5,349 nt of DNA from Deltaproteobacteria bacterium (lineage in GTDB: Bacteria > Myxococcota_A > Polyangia > HGW-17 > SLPX01). The notes beneath the pieces are model-generated. The model ran no database searches, was not told the origin of the DNA, and saw only the letters and a list, made by a program, of their open reading frames with translations. This document shows positions 1-5,349 of this stretch, piece by piece. The translations under genes were made by a program, and so were the position numbers. Positions within the stretch are counted from its first letter, which is position 1; each line of letters begins with the position of its first letter. Location of the stretch: assembly GCA_011390535.1 (NCBI GenBank), contig JAABSF010000226.1:1-5349 (forward strand), read 5' to 3'.

Positions 1-596
1 ACCGTCGTGGCAACCGACCGGACACCATACCGCACCGAGGATCTCTGCGCAACGAAGTACACATCCAAACATCCAAACGTCCAAACATCCAAACGTCCAA
101 ACATCCAAACATCCAAAGGTCCATTCCTCGATGGCCCGTCCAATGTTCCACCCCCAATTCTAAAAGGCTTTTCGGAAAACAGCACAAAAGCCGTGCCCGG
201 AATGACCAAGGCTCTGCCGCTCCGGGAGGACCAAACAAAAGCCGCCAAAGCAGAGAACCGGTCAGAGACAGAGGTGAAGAGCAATAGGGGCAAACAAGGG
301 GCGTGGAGAATAGTTCGACGAAATGGGCGGCGGTTTGGGTTATGTGCTCTTGTCGCACAATGGTAAGCGGCACCGCGCAAAACCGTAGGCACAGATTCCG
401 CTTTGAAGGTACTTGCGGAAAGCGGTTCCGACGTTGCCTGGGATTGGGTAGCTATTAAGATGAAGCAGCCATTTGATAGAAGTGCTTCATCAAGCCTGGA
501 GTCAATAACACCACCCCGCTGTGTGACTTCACCACGCATTACCAGGAGGTCATCGGCTTCGGCAACGGTAATAGAAATATTCCAAATCTTTTGTTG
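1..596. other. Gene-poor region downstream of the M28 peptidase gene
   Basis: I find no convincing gene here. The first 360 bases are poor in T on the plus strand (about 15 percent, and only 8 T in 181-300). This removes stop codons from both strands and explains open frames such as 7-366 plus. The minus frame that follows the peptidase stop codon stays open from 596 to the window edge (about 198 codons, first ATG at 539). Its first part, read from about 596 to 400, has a protein-like composition, but there is no Shine-Dalgarno sequence before the ATG and I recognise no family. The left end of that frame translates the 8-bp tandem array, which argues against a real protein. No terminator hairpin with a T-run is visible downstream of the peptidase gene. 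Confidence 0.55.
62..117. repeat. Tandem array of seven 8-bp units (CATCCAAA / CGTCCAAA)
   Basis: Seven contiguous octamers are visible. Five read CATCCAAA and two read CGTCCAAA, in the order A-A-G-A-G-A-A for the variable second base. A degenerate eighth unit (GGTCCATT) follows at 118-125. The period is 8, not a multiple of three, so a translation cycles through an eight-residue pattern in any frame; this is not the signature of a coding repeat. Octamer arrays of this kind occur between genes in several bacterial groups, and slippage is the simplest explanation for growth of the array. It may be one member of a dispersed family in this genome, which cannot be tested here. Confidence 0.9.
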
Positions 597-1814
597 TTAA
601 TATTTTCTGATTATTTCACTCAGTGCGACAGCCAGTTCAACAAGCTTATTACAATCAACAATCCCGATATTGTCTTTCGGGGTGTGTGTAATATCTTGGC
701 TGTTTATATTTTCAATAAACCATTCTGAGGATACTGCAATTGCCGGTCTGCCATACTGAAGGAAAATGCTGTGATCACCCTGGGGCCAGGGTTTACCTTC
801 GGTGATGTCCGGATGGTTTTCAACAACCCGGGAGGCGATATTCCGGACCTGAGCCGGCAGGTCATAATATGAAAATTCGGTTTTCCCCTCCTTGTATCCG
901 GCACCATCAATATTTATGTTAAAAAGGATATTCTCAAATTTGCCCTGGTTTGCCTTAATCCAGGCTATCTGGCCGGGAACCGAATAGTAATCTTCTCCGT
1001 TGAAAGCTACTATCTCAATTTGCCTATTGTCGGAATAATCTTTCTGAAGATCGGCCAGAAGCAGCAAGGCAACTACACCTGTTGCATTATCTATCGCCCC
1101 GGGCGATCCTTTTTTCGAGTCAATATGCGCGGTTATTACAATCCTGTCAGTTTCCGGTTTCCCTTTTCTGCCGGTTACATTGTATCCTTTGCCCGGAAAT
1201 TTTTCTGATCTGGAAACAAGTATCACCTCTTTTCCGGCAAATTCCCTTAATCTTTTACCTTCCTCTTCGGTCATATAAACGGAAGGCACGTTGAAGTCGC
1301 CGTCTTCAATAAGAGGGAAAGGATATACACCTCCTGCCAGCGCGGCGTTTCTGCCTGTTGCACAAATTAGAGCTTTAGCACCTGAGTCTTCAAGAAGGGA
1401 GATTATTTTTCGATGACTTTCGGGGTTATAGAAAACGAAATTTTTTGGCATCAGCTGTTCGCCGGCGATCTCACCATGCAGCAGGATAACCTTGTCCCTG
1501 AAACCACCCGCTTCCAGTTCGCTTATGGAAGAGGCACTTTTCAATACAGCCTTTACCGAGCAGCCATTTGACCAAGGACTGACCAGAACCTTAAACTCTT
1601 TATTACCCACATGAAGGGTTGCCCCGCCATTGATCCAGTCCACCGCCTCAAATCCCTGTGATTCAGTATCCCAGCCCAGAACTTCCAATTGCTCTCTGAA
1701 AAAGCTGGTGGCGTTTCTGTTGCCCTGGCTTCCGGTGGTTCTATCCGTTAAGTCCACGCAAAGAGCCTTTAACCATTGGTGGCACTTTTCATTAAGATTA
1801 CTTTTGTTCTTCAT
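597..1814 (-). CDS. M28-family zinc metallopeptidase (aminopeptidase-like) with PA-like insert
   Basis: This 405-residue protein has the complete active-site set of M28 co-catalytic di-zinc exopeptidases. Expected roles are: H230 and D232 in TAHIDSKKG (metal ligand and its catalytic aspartate partner), D242 in GAIDN (bridging ligand), E274 in FNGED (catalytic base) with D275 as ligand, D303 in NIDGAG, and H377 in ITHTPKDN. The E-D pair replaces the more usual E-E, a conservative variant known in the family. Residues about 105-200 resemble a protease-associated (PA) insert, with conserved-looking QLMPKNFVFYNP and PFPLIEDGDFNVPSVYMT. The family removes N-terminal residues from peptides; the substrate here is unknown. 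No signal peptide or membrane segment is seen, so I infer a cytoplasmic location, unlike many PA-containing M28 enzymes. The ATG has GGAGGG 11 bases upstream. The gene stands alone with long gaps on both sides. It is more AT-rich than the lipoprotein gene at 2258-3055, which could hint at separate ancestry. Confidence 0.92.
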   Translation of the reverse strand: MKNKSNLNEKCHQWLKALCVDLTDRTTGSQGNRNATSFFREQLEVLGWDTESQGFEAVDWINGGATLHVGNKEFKVLVSPWSNGCSVKAVLKSASSISELEAGGFRDKVILLHGEIAGEQLMPKNFVFYNPESHRKIISLLEDSGAKALICATGRNAALAGGVYPFPLIEDGDFNVPSVYMTEEEGKRLREFAGKEVILVSRSEKFPGKGYNVTGRKGKPETDRIVITAHIDSKKGSPGAIDNATGVVALLLLADLQKDYSDNRQIEIVAFNGEDYYSVPGQIAWIKANQGKFENILFNINIDGAGYKEGKTEFSYYDLPAQVRNIASRVVENHPDITEGKPWPQGDHSIFLQYGRPAIAVSSEWFIENINSQDITHTPKDNIGIVDCNKLVELAVALSEIIRKY

Positions 1815-1825
1815 AATAACTCAAT

Positions 1826-1831
1826 CCCTCC
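1826..1831 (-). promoter_or_regulatory. Ribosome binding site of the M28 peptidase gene
   Basis: The minus strand reads GGAGGG, with 11 bases to the ATG at 1814. The spacing is slightly long but the motif is strong, and no other ATG in frame competes nearby. I see no convincing sigma-70 promoter pair further upstream. Confidence 0.65.
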
Positions 1832-2257
1832 GTGTGATTTCTTTAACTATTGAATTGAACCTTCCATAGTTGGGACTCAGAGACTTATTAAACAGCAAAC
1901 TCGACGTGGTCACCCTGCTAAAGCACTCCGCTGCCCCAAAGTCCCGAAGTAACTCAATCTGTTGTGCCAAAAGGTAAAAATCAAGTCCTGGCTTAATTCA
2001 AACAAACCTAAGGGCTGACTCAAAAATAACTTCTGGATTCGGACGCCGATCCATCCAGAACGTCGCCATCGGGGGGATACGAGCAGCAAATCTCCCTGAA
2101 GTTTTATTCGTCTCGTCGGCGCAACAAATTTCACAGCGGTAGGTTCGATCAATGGATCGCCGAATCCTGTACATAAAATTGACAAGCTTCTTAACATCTA
2201 CACCCAACACTCTTAGGTGCATTTGGAGAACCAGCAAACAAAATAAAACCTTTTGTT
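1832..2257. other. Unassigned intergenic region between lipoprotein and peptidase genes
   Basis: Two overlapping minus-strand frames (2197-1910 and 2237-1998) are open here, and short stretches of the plus strand around 2035-2140 also read plausibly as protein. Because several frames look equally protein-like and none has a clear ribosome binding site or a recognisable domain, I do not call a gene. The segment could be a decayed gene or a dispersed intergenic element. A 7-bp AT-only-plus-one-C inverted repeat (2237-2243 with 2251-2257) abuts the stop codon of the lipoprotein gene; it is too weak to call a terminator. Confidence 0.4.
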
Positions 2258-3055
2258 CTAATCACACGGTCTTTCAGAAATGCAGTTCGTGCAGTCCGCG
2301 CAGACAAGTGAAGTCAGGTCAAAGGAGAACCGGTATCTTGAGCTGAAAGGGTAGTCGGTGCAATCCATAGCGTTTTTTCCGTCCGCGTCTATCGGCTTGT
2401 GAGCTGATTCTCCCAAAAACTCCACTTCCCCGTCTTCAAGCACCGTGACCGGACCTGCAGGCCTGTGGGTATTCACCTTATTGTCGCTTTTTACCGCGAT
2501 GATAAAAGTCCCCGACACCAGATCTCCGTTTTCAGCGTTGATCTTCCCGACATAAGACACCTTGGCCCCGCCCCCGCTGATCGCGCCCGGCGCGTAAGAG
2601 CTCAGCCAGCCTCCTTTGCTCTCAAGGCTGGTTCCGCCTCCCACCACCGTGTAGACAATGTATGCCGCCTCACCACCATCCCATGTGATCCCCACAGCTC
2701 GTCCATCAGGACCTTCGGTCTCATGGTACCTGCAATAAACCTGCTCACCTCCGTCGAAACGCACAACGATCGGATCCTGGTTGTTGGAGCTCACCTGTTC
2801 ATAACCCACATATATCGTCGTATCCTCGAACCCCACATGCGCAAGATGTGAAAGCTCCTCTTCGCTTGAATCGCATGTCGCGCCCTCATCCGCGTAATCG
2901 CTCACCCATCCTTCGGCCGACTTTCCAGGCACCGGGGCCGAGTTGTTTATATTATCGTCTCCCGCTCCCCCGCCACCTCCGCACCCAACGAAAAAAACGA
3001 CCACCATCGCTCCCACGAAAACACCCGGGATAATAAGAGTATTTTTATCCGCCAT
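2258..3055 (-). CDS. Putative secreted lipoprotein, uncharacterised, with C-terminal Cys cluster
   Basis: I do not recognise a named family. The start chosen is the second ATG of the frame (position 3055), because an AAGGA motif sits 8 bases before it; that motif would overlap the first ATG at 3064. The 265-residue product has a short N-terminus, a hydrophobic segment (about 8-24) and a probable lipidated C25, preceded by FVG, a slightly atypical lipobox. A five-glycine run and a D/N/S/P-rich tether follow. Residues about 50-250 look like a globular beta-rich extracellular domain. The part about 149-250 (GWLSSYAPG, GGGAKVSYVGKINAENGDLV, then TNTHRP-like VNTHRPAGP) resembles, from memory, uncharacterised secreted proteins of other bacteria. 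The end carries four cysteines spaced C-x2-C-x2-C-x5-C (252, 255, 258, 264), with further cysteines at 61, 108 and 232, suggesting disulfides. A location on the cell envelope is inferred. The role is unknown. Confidence 0.8.
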   Translation of the reverse strand: MADKNTLIIPGVFVGAMVVVFFVGCGGGGGAGDDNINNSAPVPGKSAEGWVSDYADEGATCDSSEEELSHLAHVGFEDTTIYVGYEQVSSNNQDPIVVRFDGGEQVYCRYHETEGPDGRAVGITWDGGEAAYIVYTVVGGGTSLESKGGWLSSYAPGAISGGGAKVSYVGKINAENGDLVSGTFIIAVKSDNKVNTHRPAGPVTVLEDGEVEFLGESAHKPIDADGKNAMDCTDYPFSSRYRFSFDLTSLVCADCTNCISERPCD

Positions 3056-3063
3056 ATTAGACA

Positions 3064-3068
3064 TCCTT
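3064..3068 (-). promoter_or_regulatory. Ribosome binding site that decides the lipoprotein start
   Basis: The minus strand reads AAGGA followed by 8 bases and then the ATG at 3055. The motif overlaps the upstream in-frame ATG at 3064, so that codon is unlikely to be the start. The choice shortens the N-terminus by three residues and gives a more normal signal peptide. Confidence 0.65.
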
Positions 3069-3116
3069 TTCTTCTGCCTTTAAAATCAATTTCTTCAAAC
3101 GCCTCAATACCTTTTG

Positions 3117-3126
3117 TTTATAACCA
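3117..3126 (-). promoter_or_regulatory. Possible extended -10 promoter for the lipoprotein gene
   Basis: The minus strand reads TGGTTATAAA, which resembles an extended -10 (TG followed closely by a TATAAA hexamer). It would give a leader of roughly 50-55 bases before the ATG at 3055. No good -35 hexamer lies at the normal distance. The 16-bp tandem array begins about 60 bases further upstream. This is weak, sequence-only support. Confidence 0.2.
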
Positions 3127-3184
3127 TTTTCGAAAGGAAAGAGGAGGGATATTCATCATTCCCCGTCAAATTAATTTACATAAA

Positions 3185-3280
3185 TACAGCGAAATGAAAG
3201 TACAGCGAAATGAATGTACAGGGAAATGAATGTACAGGGAAATGAATGTACAGCGAAATGAATGTACAGCGAAATGAATG
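3185..3280. repeat. Six contiguous 16-bp tandem repeats (TACAGCGAAATGAATG)
   Basis: Six exact-length copies run without a gap. Copies 1, 2, 5 and 6 have C at unit position 6; copies 3 and 4 have G. Copy 1 also has A in place of T at position 15. The array lies between the Sel1-like gene and the lipoprotein gene, ending about 130 bases upstream of the lipoprotein start. The period is not a multiple of three, and an open minus frame across it is a by-product of repetition. It could be a slippage-prone minisatellite, a binding-site array for a regulator, or a copy of a dispersed family. The sequence alone does not say which. Confidence 0.93.
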
Positions 3281-3447
3281 ATATCTTTAACGCCATAGAA
3301 CATTTTATTTTTCGCAAGCGTGAAGCCGACTTTTCATATTCCGCTCCAGCGGTCCCTGCTTTCAGATTGTGCATAAGACAATGAACCTCAGTCATTGCCG
3401 TTGCTCGCGTTTTCTTTTGGAAAAGTTCCTTTGTTTTTCCGATATTC
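3281..3447. other. Spacer downstream of the Sel1-like gene, nothing recognised
   Basis: The spacer has no gene of its own. A minus frame from 3497 crosses it, but it begins inside the Sel1-like gene and ends in the tandem array. No GC-rich hairpin followed by a T-run is visible, so I cannot mark a terminator for the Sel1-like gene. Confidence 0.5.
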
Positions 3448-4563
3448 TTAAAGCCCCCTCTTTTTGTAGTAGCATCCCGTTGACAAGCCCTGGTCACATG
3501 CTCGGCTGAAAACCTCCAAGGCTTCTTTCCTTTCCTCTCTCCCGGGCATTCTCCTGAGCTTCTTTCCCAACTTCAGGCAGTACGTTCCATGTTTCTTGGC
3601 ACAGGACTGCCTGAGGGCATCCAGGTACACTTTCATCGCCTTTTTCTTCTTAGCCCGCCCATCGTCGATGAACTTATACTTCGCGATATAATCCAAAATA
3701 ATCGAACACCCTTGTATTTTTCCCTCCTTGCATTTCTCTCTGGCTCCTCTGAGGAGGTGCTGCACGAAGATTTCCAGCTTCGCCTCATCCCTTTTGCACT
3801 CTCTCCAAGGGTAATTACACATACCATAGCGCTTCCCACTATATCGCGAAATCACGTCTTCACAGAGCAGATAGTCCCCGTCCTTACAGGCCTTCTCGAG
3901 CCCCTCCAGGCCCCTCTTGTACCATTTCTCGGCTTGGTCCTTGTCCTTTTTAACCCCCACTCCGCGTCGGTAGTCGTAGGCGGTTTGGATACAGCTTAAG
4001 TGTCTTCCCATCTCACAAGCGAGTTTGTTGTATTCGTGGGCCAGTTTCAGGTATTTCTTCTTTTTCTTTCGGCTAACTTTCTCGGCGCGAAATTTGTACT
4101 CGAGAGCGAGGCGAAAGCAAGAATGTCTGTTTTTCTTCTCACAGAGTTTCTTTAACTCTTTCAAGAATTCAAACTTCTTATCAACGTTGATGTCCCCACG
4201 AGCTATCGCCGAAATCCTGATACCGCAGGCATGAAGATGCCCGGCTTCGCAGGCGAGGCGGAGGTATTTCATGCTCTTTTTCTCGGAGTGTTTAACTATA
4301 TTGCCTTGTTCATATGCTAAGTATTTTTCATAGAGGTCCTGGCCGGGTTTGGTTTCATCCTTCGGCTTTTTCTCGACCTTTCGAGCCTCTGGGCTGTTAA
4401 TGCGACTTTTTTCTGTGTCCCTTTTTTCGGGTGGCTTCTCTTCACTTTTGTCTTTCACTTCCATGTTATCTGCATTTTTTTTGCTACCAGTATCACTGCT
4501 TTTACAACGAAACATTCCCATAGAAACCAACAACGTACACCAAAGAACCAGACCTCTACGCAT
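3448..4563 (-). CDS. Sel1-like repeat putative lipoprotein with seven C-x7-C repeats
   Basis: The start chosen is the ATG at 4563, not the first ATG of the frame at 4737. It has AGGAG 7 bases upstream and begins a signal peptide (MRRGLVLWCTLLVSMGMFRC). The product has 371 residues. C20 followed by KSS looks like a lipidated cysteine, although the preceding FR does not fit the usual lipobox. Residues about 24-75 are a K/E-rich charged linker. From about 77 to the end the protein consists of helical Sel1-like (TPR-related) repeats. Each has a cysteine pair with exactly seven residues between: C105/113, 141/149, 183/191, 226/234, 278/286, 321/329, 356/364. The segment YDYRRGVGVKKDKDQAEKWY (196-215) is a near-textbook Sel1 core. 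Repeats with disulfide-paired helices are known in Helicobacter cysteine-rich (Hcp) proteins, so I infer a disulfide-stabilised extracytoplasmic scaffold for protein binding. The partner is unknown. The lysine content is strikingly high, with runs at 166-170 and 305-308. Confidence 0.88.
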   Translation of the reverse strand: MRRGLVLWCTLLVSMGMFRCKSSDTGSKKNADNMEVKDKSEEKPPEKRDTEKSRINSPEARKVEKKPKDETKPGQDLYEKYLAYEQGNIVKHSEKKSMKYLRLACEAGHLHACGIRISAIARGDINVDKKFEFLKELKKLCEKKNRHSCFRLALEYKFRAEKVSRKKKKKYLKLAHEYNKLACEMGRHLSCIQTAYDYRRGVGVKKDKDQAEKWYKRGLEGLEKACKDGDYLLCEDVISRYSGKRYGMCNYPWRECKRDEAKLEIFVQHLLRGAREKCKEGKIQGCSIILDYIAKYKFIDDGRAKKKKAMKVYLDALRQSCAKKHGTYCLKLGKKLRRMPGREERKEALEVFSRACDQGLSTGCYYKKRGL

Positions 4564-4570
4564 AGCACCT

Positions 4571-4575
4571 CTCCT
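4571..4575 (-). promoter_or_regulatory. Ribosome binding site that decides the Sel1-like protein start
   Basis: The minus strand reads AGGAG (within GAGGAGAGG), 7 bases before the ATG at 4563. This places the start directly at the signal peptide and argues against the 58-residue upstream extension, which has no export signal. Confidence 0.75.
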
Positions 4576-4623
4576 CGCTTGATTAGTTTGCCCATAATTC
4601 ACATTTATCAACAAAACCACTTT

Positions 4624-4653
4624 AATATAAGGGACACCAAACCGCGAACACAA
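4624..4653 (-). promoter_or_regulatory. Possible sigma-70-like promoter for the Sel1-like gene
   Basis: On the minus strand a -10-like TATATT (4624-4629) is preceded, after 18 bases, by TTGTGT (4648-4653). The -10 matches the consensus at five of six positions, the -35 at only three. The predicted leader is about 50-55 bases. This is weak support, offered because the gene has a 350-base upstream gap and probably its own promoter. Confidence 0.25.
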
Positions 4654-4835
4654 GAATAAATCGAAATTTGCCATACCACCCCGACCGAGTTCCCCCTCTC
4701 CCTCAGCCACGCCATCTGCCTCCAGGGTCTTTTGCATGACGATGAGTTTTGACTTACTTGAAAGCCGGCTCTTATTTTCAATTTAGAATGTGAGTCCTTA
4801 TCCTTGGAAGATGCATCCTTTTTCCAAAATTTTTC

Positions 4836-4902
4836 CACCGGGGTTGATGCATCTACTGGATATATTTGGCTCATTTTACTGACTATTGCATCAACCCCGG
4901 TG
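4836..4902. repeat. Perfect 16-bp inverted repeat with 35-bp spacer
   Basis: The left arm CACCGGGGTTGATGCA (4836-4851) is exactly complementary to the right arm TGCATCAACCCCGGTG (4887-4902), around a 35-base AT-rich spacer. It lies 14 bases past the stop codon of the Cys-rich gene. In the minus-strand transcript it would form a strong stem with a large loop, but no T-run follows on either strand, so it is not a classic intrinsic terminator. The arms lack the GTTRRRY / RYYYAAC core pair expected of an integron attC site. A recombination site, a small non-autonomous element or an mRNA-stabilising 3' stem remain possible. Confidence 0.9.
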
Positions 4903-4916
4903 AGGGAATAATGCAT

Positions 4917-5349
4917 TCAGGATCCGCAGTTATTGGGATCGGTGAAGGTGTCTACGCATTGGGCACCACACTCCATGACGTTGTCTCCGAAAGAGCAGGT
5001 CATCTGATAGCCGTGGGGGTTTGTGATCTGCTCACCGCTGCAGAGGTTGTCGTCGAGACAGTAGTTTACGCATTGGAGCGTCGTTTGGTCACAGTAGCTG
5101 GTAGAATCGGCACAGGCGCCGCAGTTGAAGCCGCCGCACTGGAGGCCGGCACATGCGGACTCGAAATACTCCGCGTTGCATCCCGGGCCAAATCCATCGG
5201 AGTTGAAGGAGAAGCTGAGGGTGTTTGCCTCAGGGGATACTTTTGGGTCAACGCTGATGGTCACTGTGGCCATCCCGGCTCTTTTCGAGGAGCAGTAGGC
5301 AAGGAGGAAAGTGGACTCTACCTGCCCACTGATACGGTTTGCGATCTGG
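4917..5349 (-). CDS. Cys-rich exported repeat protein, C-terminal part (N-terminus outside window)
   Basis: The frame is open from the right edge of the window to the TGA at 4917-4919, giving 143 visible residues. The ATG at 5273 is internal: the 25 codons upstream of it stay in frame and read sensibly, and no ribosome binding site precedes it. Residues about 24-56 look like the end of a beta domain. From residue 57 there are 13 cysteines in 87 residues (57, 66, 71, 76, 79, 86, 93, 97, 103, 118, 127, 131, 141), with the landmarks CGGFNCGAC, QITNPHGYQ and CVDTFTDPNNCG. Cys-rich modules with a D-x-x-NCG-x-CG pattern are frequent in surface proteins of Myxococcota-like bacteria, so I infer an exported, disulfide-rich surface protein of unknown role. 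The chain ends at NCGS, where such modules usually continue with further cysteines. The 3' end may therefore be truncated. Confidence 0.85.
   Translation of the reverse strand, partial: QIANRISGQVESTFLLAYCSSKRAGMATVTISVDPKVSPEANTLSFSFNSDGFGPGCNAEYFESACAGLQCGGFNCGACADSTSYCDQTTLQCVNYCLDDNLCSGEQITNPHGYQMTCSFGDNVMECGAQCVDTFTDPNNCGS

Larger units (their letters stand above)
4564..4916. other. Intergenic region with inverted repeat and a doubtful 102-codon frame
   Basis: The region separates the Cys-rich gene from the Sel1-like gene. A minus frame from the ATG at 4916 to 4608 (102 codons) begins immediately after the TGA of the Cys-rich gene, so translational coupling is conceivable. However, it has no good ribosome binding site, its first third is made by the inverted repeat, and its second half has no recognisable domain. 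I treat it as unproven. Three ATGCAT palindromes lie at 4811, 4848 and 4911; the first two sit inside identical GATGCATC octamers. Confidence 0.4.

Noticed and set aside
62..117. CRISPR array
   Set aside because: The units are 8 bp and contiguous, with no unique spacers and no cas genes nearby; the 16-bp array at 3185-3280 fails for the same reasons.
7..366. 119-codon plus-strand frame containing the octamer array
   Set aside because: The stretch is T-poor, so frames on both strands remain open. The translation is low-complexity where it crosses the array, and no ribosome binding site precedes it.
403..600. 65-codon plus-strand frame
   Set aside because: It begins at a TTG without a ribosome binding site and lies opposite a more protein-like minus frame; it looks like a shadow.
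2237..2257. Terminator hairpin after the lipoprotein gene
   Set aside because: The 7-bp stem holds a single C-G pair and the rest A-T, and no T-run follows; it is too weak to call.
3171..3497. 108-codon minus-strand frame across the 16-bp array
   Set aside because: It starts inside the Sel1-like gene in another frame, and its C-terminal third is only the translated tandem repeat.
4564..4737. 58-residue N-terminal extension of the Sel1-like protein
   Set aside because: The downstream ATG at 4563 has a strong ribosome binding site and starts a signal peptide; the extension would bury that signal.
4836..4902. Integron attC site
   Set aside because: The arms lack the GTTRRRY and RYYYAAC core pair, no integrase gene is present, and the arms match perfectly without the extrahelical bases typical of attC.
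4836..4902. Intrinsic transcription terminator
   Set aside because: The stem is strong, but the loop is 35 bases and neither side is followed by a T-run in the direction of transcription.

Overview
The window reads like an accessory, gene-sparse stretch of a Gram-negative bacterial genome. All four supportable genes lie on the minus strand. Three of them encode exported, cysteine-bearing proteins: two putative lipoproteins and a Cys-rich repeat protein ending in the DPNNCG motif. That style is common in Myxococcota and other former Deltaproteobacteria (for example Bradymonadales-like lineages). The assignment is an inference from protein style and moderate GC content; no rRNA or other marker gene is present.

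Layout from left to right. Positions 1-596 hold no convincing gene. They contain a tandem array of seven 8-bp units (62-117) and a T-poor stretch in which long frames stay open by composition. Positions 597-1814 (minus) encode a complete M28-family metallopeptidase with a PA-like insert and all expected metal ligands, but no signal peptide. Positions 1815-2257 are unassigned. Positions 2258-3055 (minus) encode a putative lipoprotein of unrecognised function with a poly-glycine tether and a C-terminal cysteine cluster. Upstream of it, 3056-3447 carries six uninterrupted 16-bp tandem repeats (3185-3280). Positions 3448-4563 (minus) encode a lysine-rich putative lipoprotein with seven Sel1-like repeats, each carrying an exact C-x7-C pair. 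Positions 4564-4916 contain a perfect 16-bp inverted repeat (4836-4902). Positions 4917-5349 (minus) are the 3' end of a Cys-rich exported protein whose N-terminus lies beyond the window and whose C-terminus stops in the middle of its own motif.

The genes are separated by 350-440 bp gaps and each has its own ribosome binding site, so they are probably transcribed separately rather than as an operon. No shared pathway is evident. The two lipoproteins and the Cys-rich protein are consistent with cell-envelope or surface roles. The peptidase has no export signal, so it looks like a cytoplasmic enzyme that merely sits nearby.

The best candidates for something new are the seven-fold C-x7-C Sel1-like lipoprotein and the apparent truncation of the Cys-rich protein 16 bp before a perfect inverted repeat. 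The two tandem arrays, each with a mirror-symmetric order of unit variants, come next. No defence system, CRISPR array, tRNA, rRNA or transposase gene is visible.
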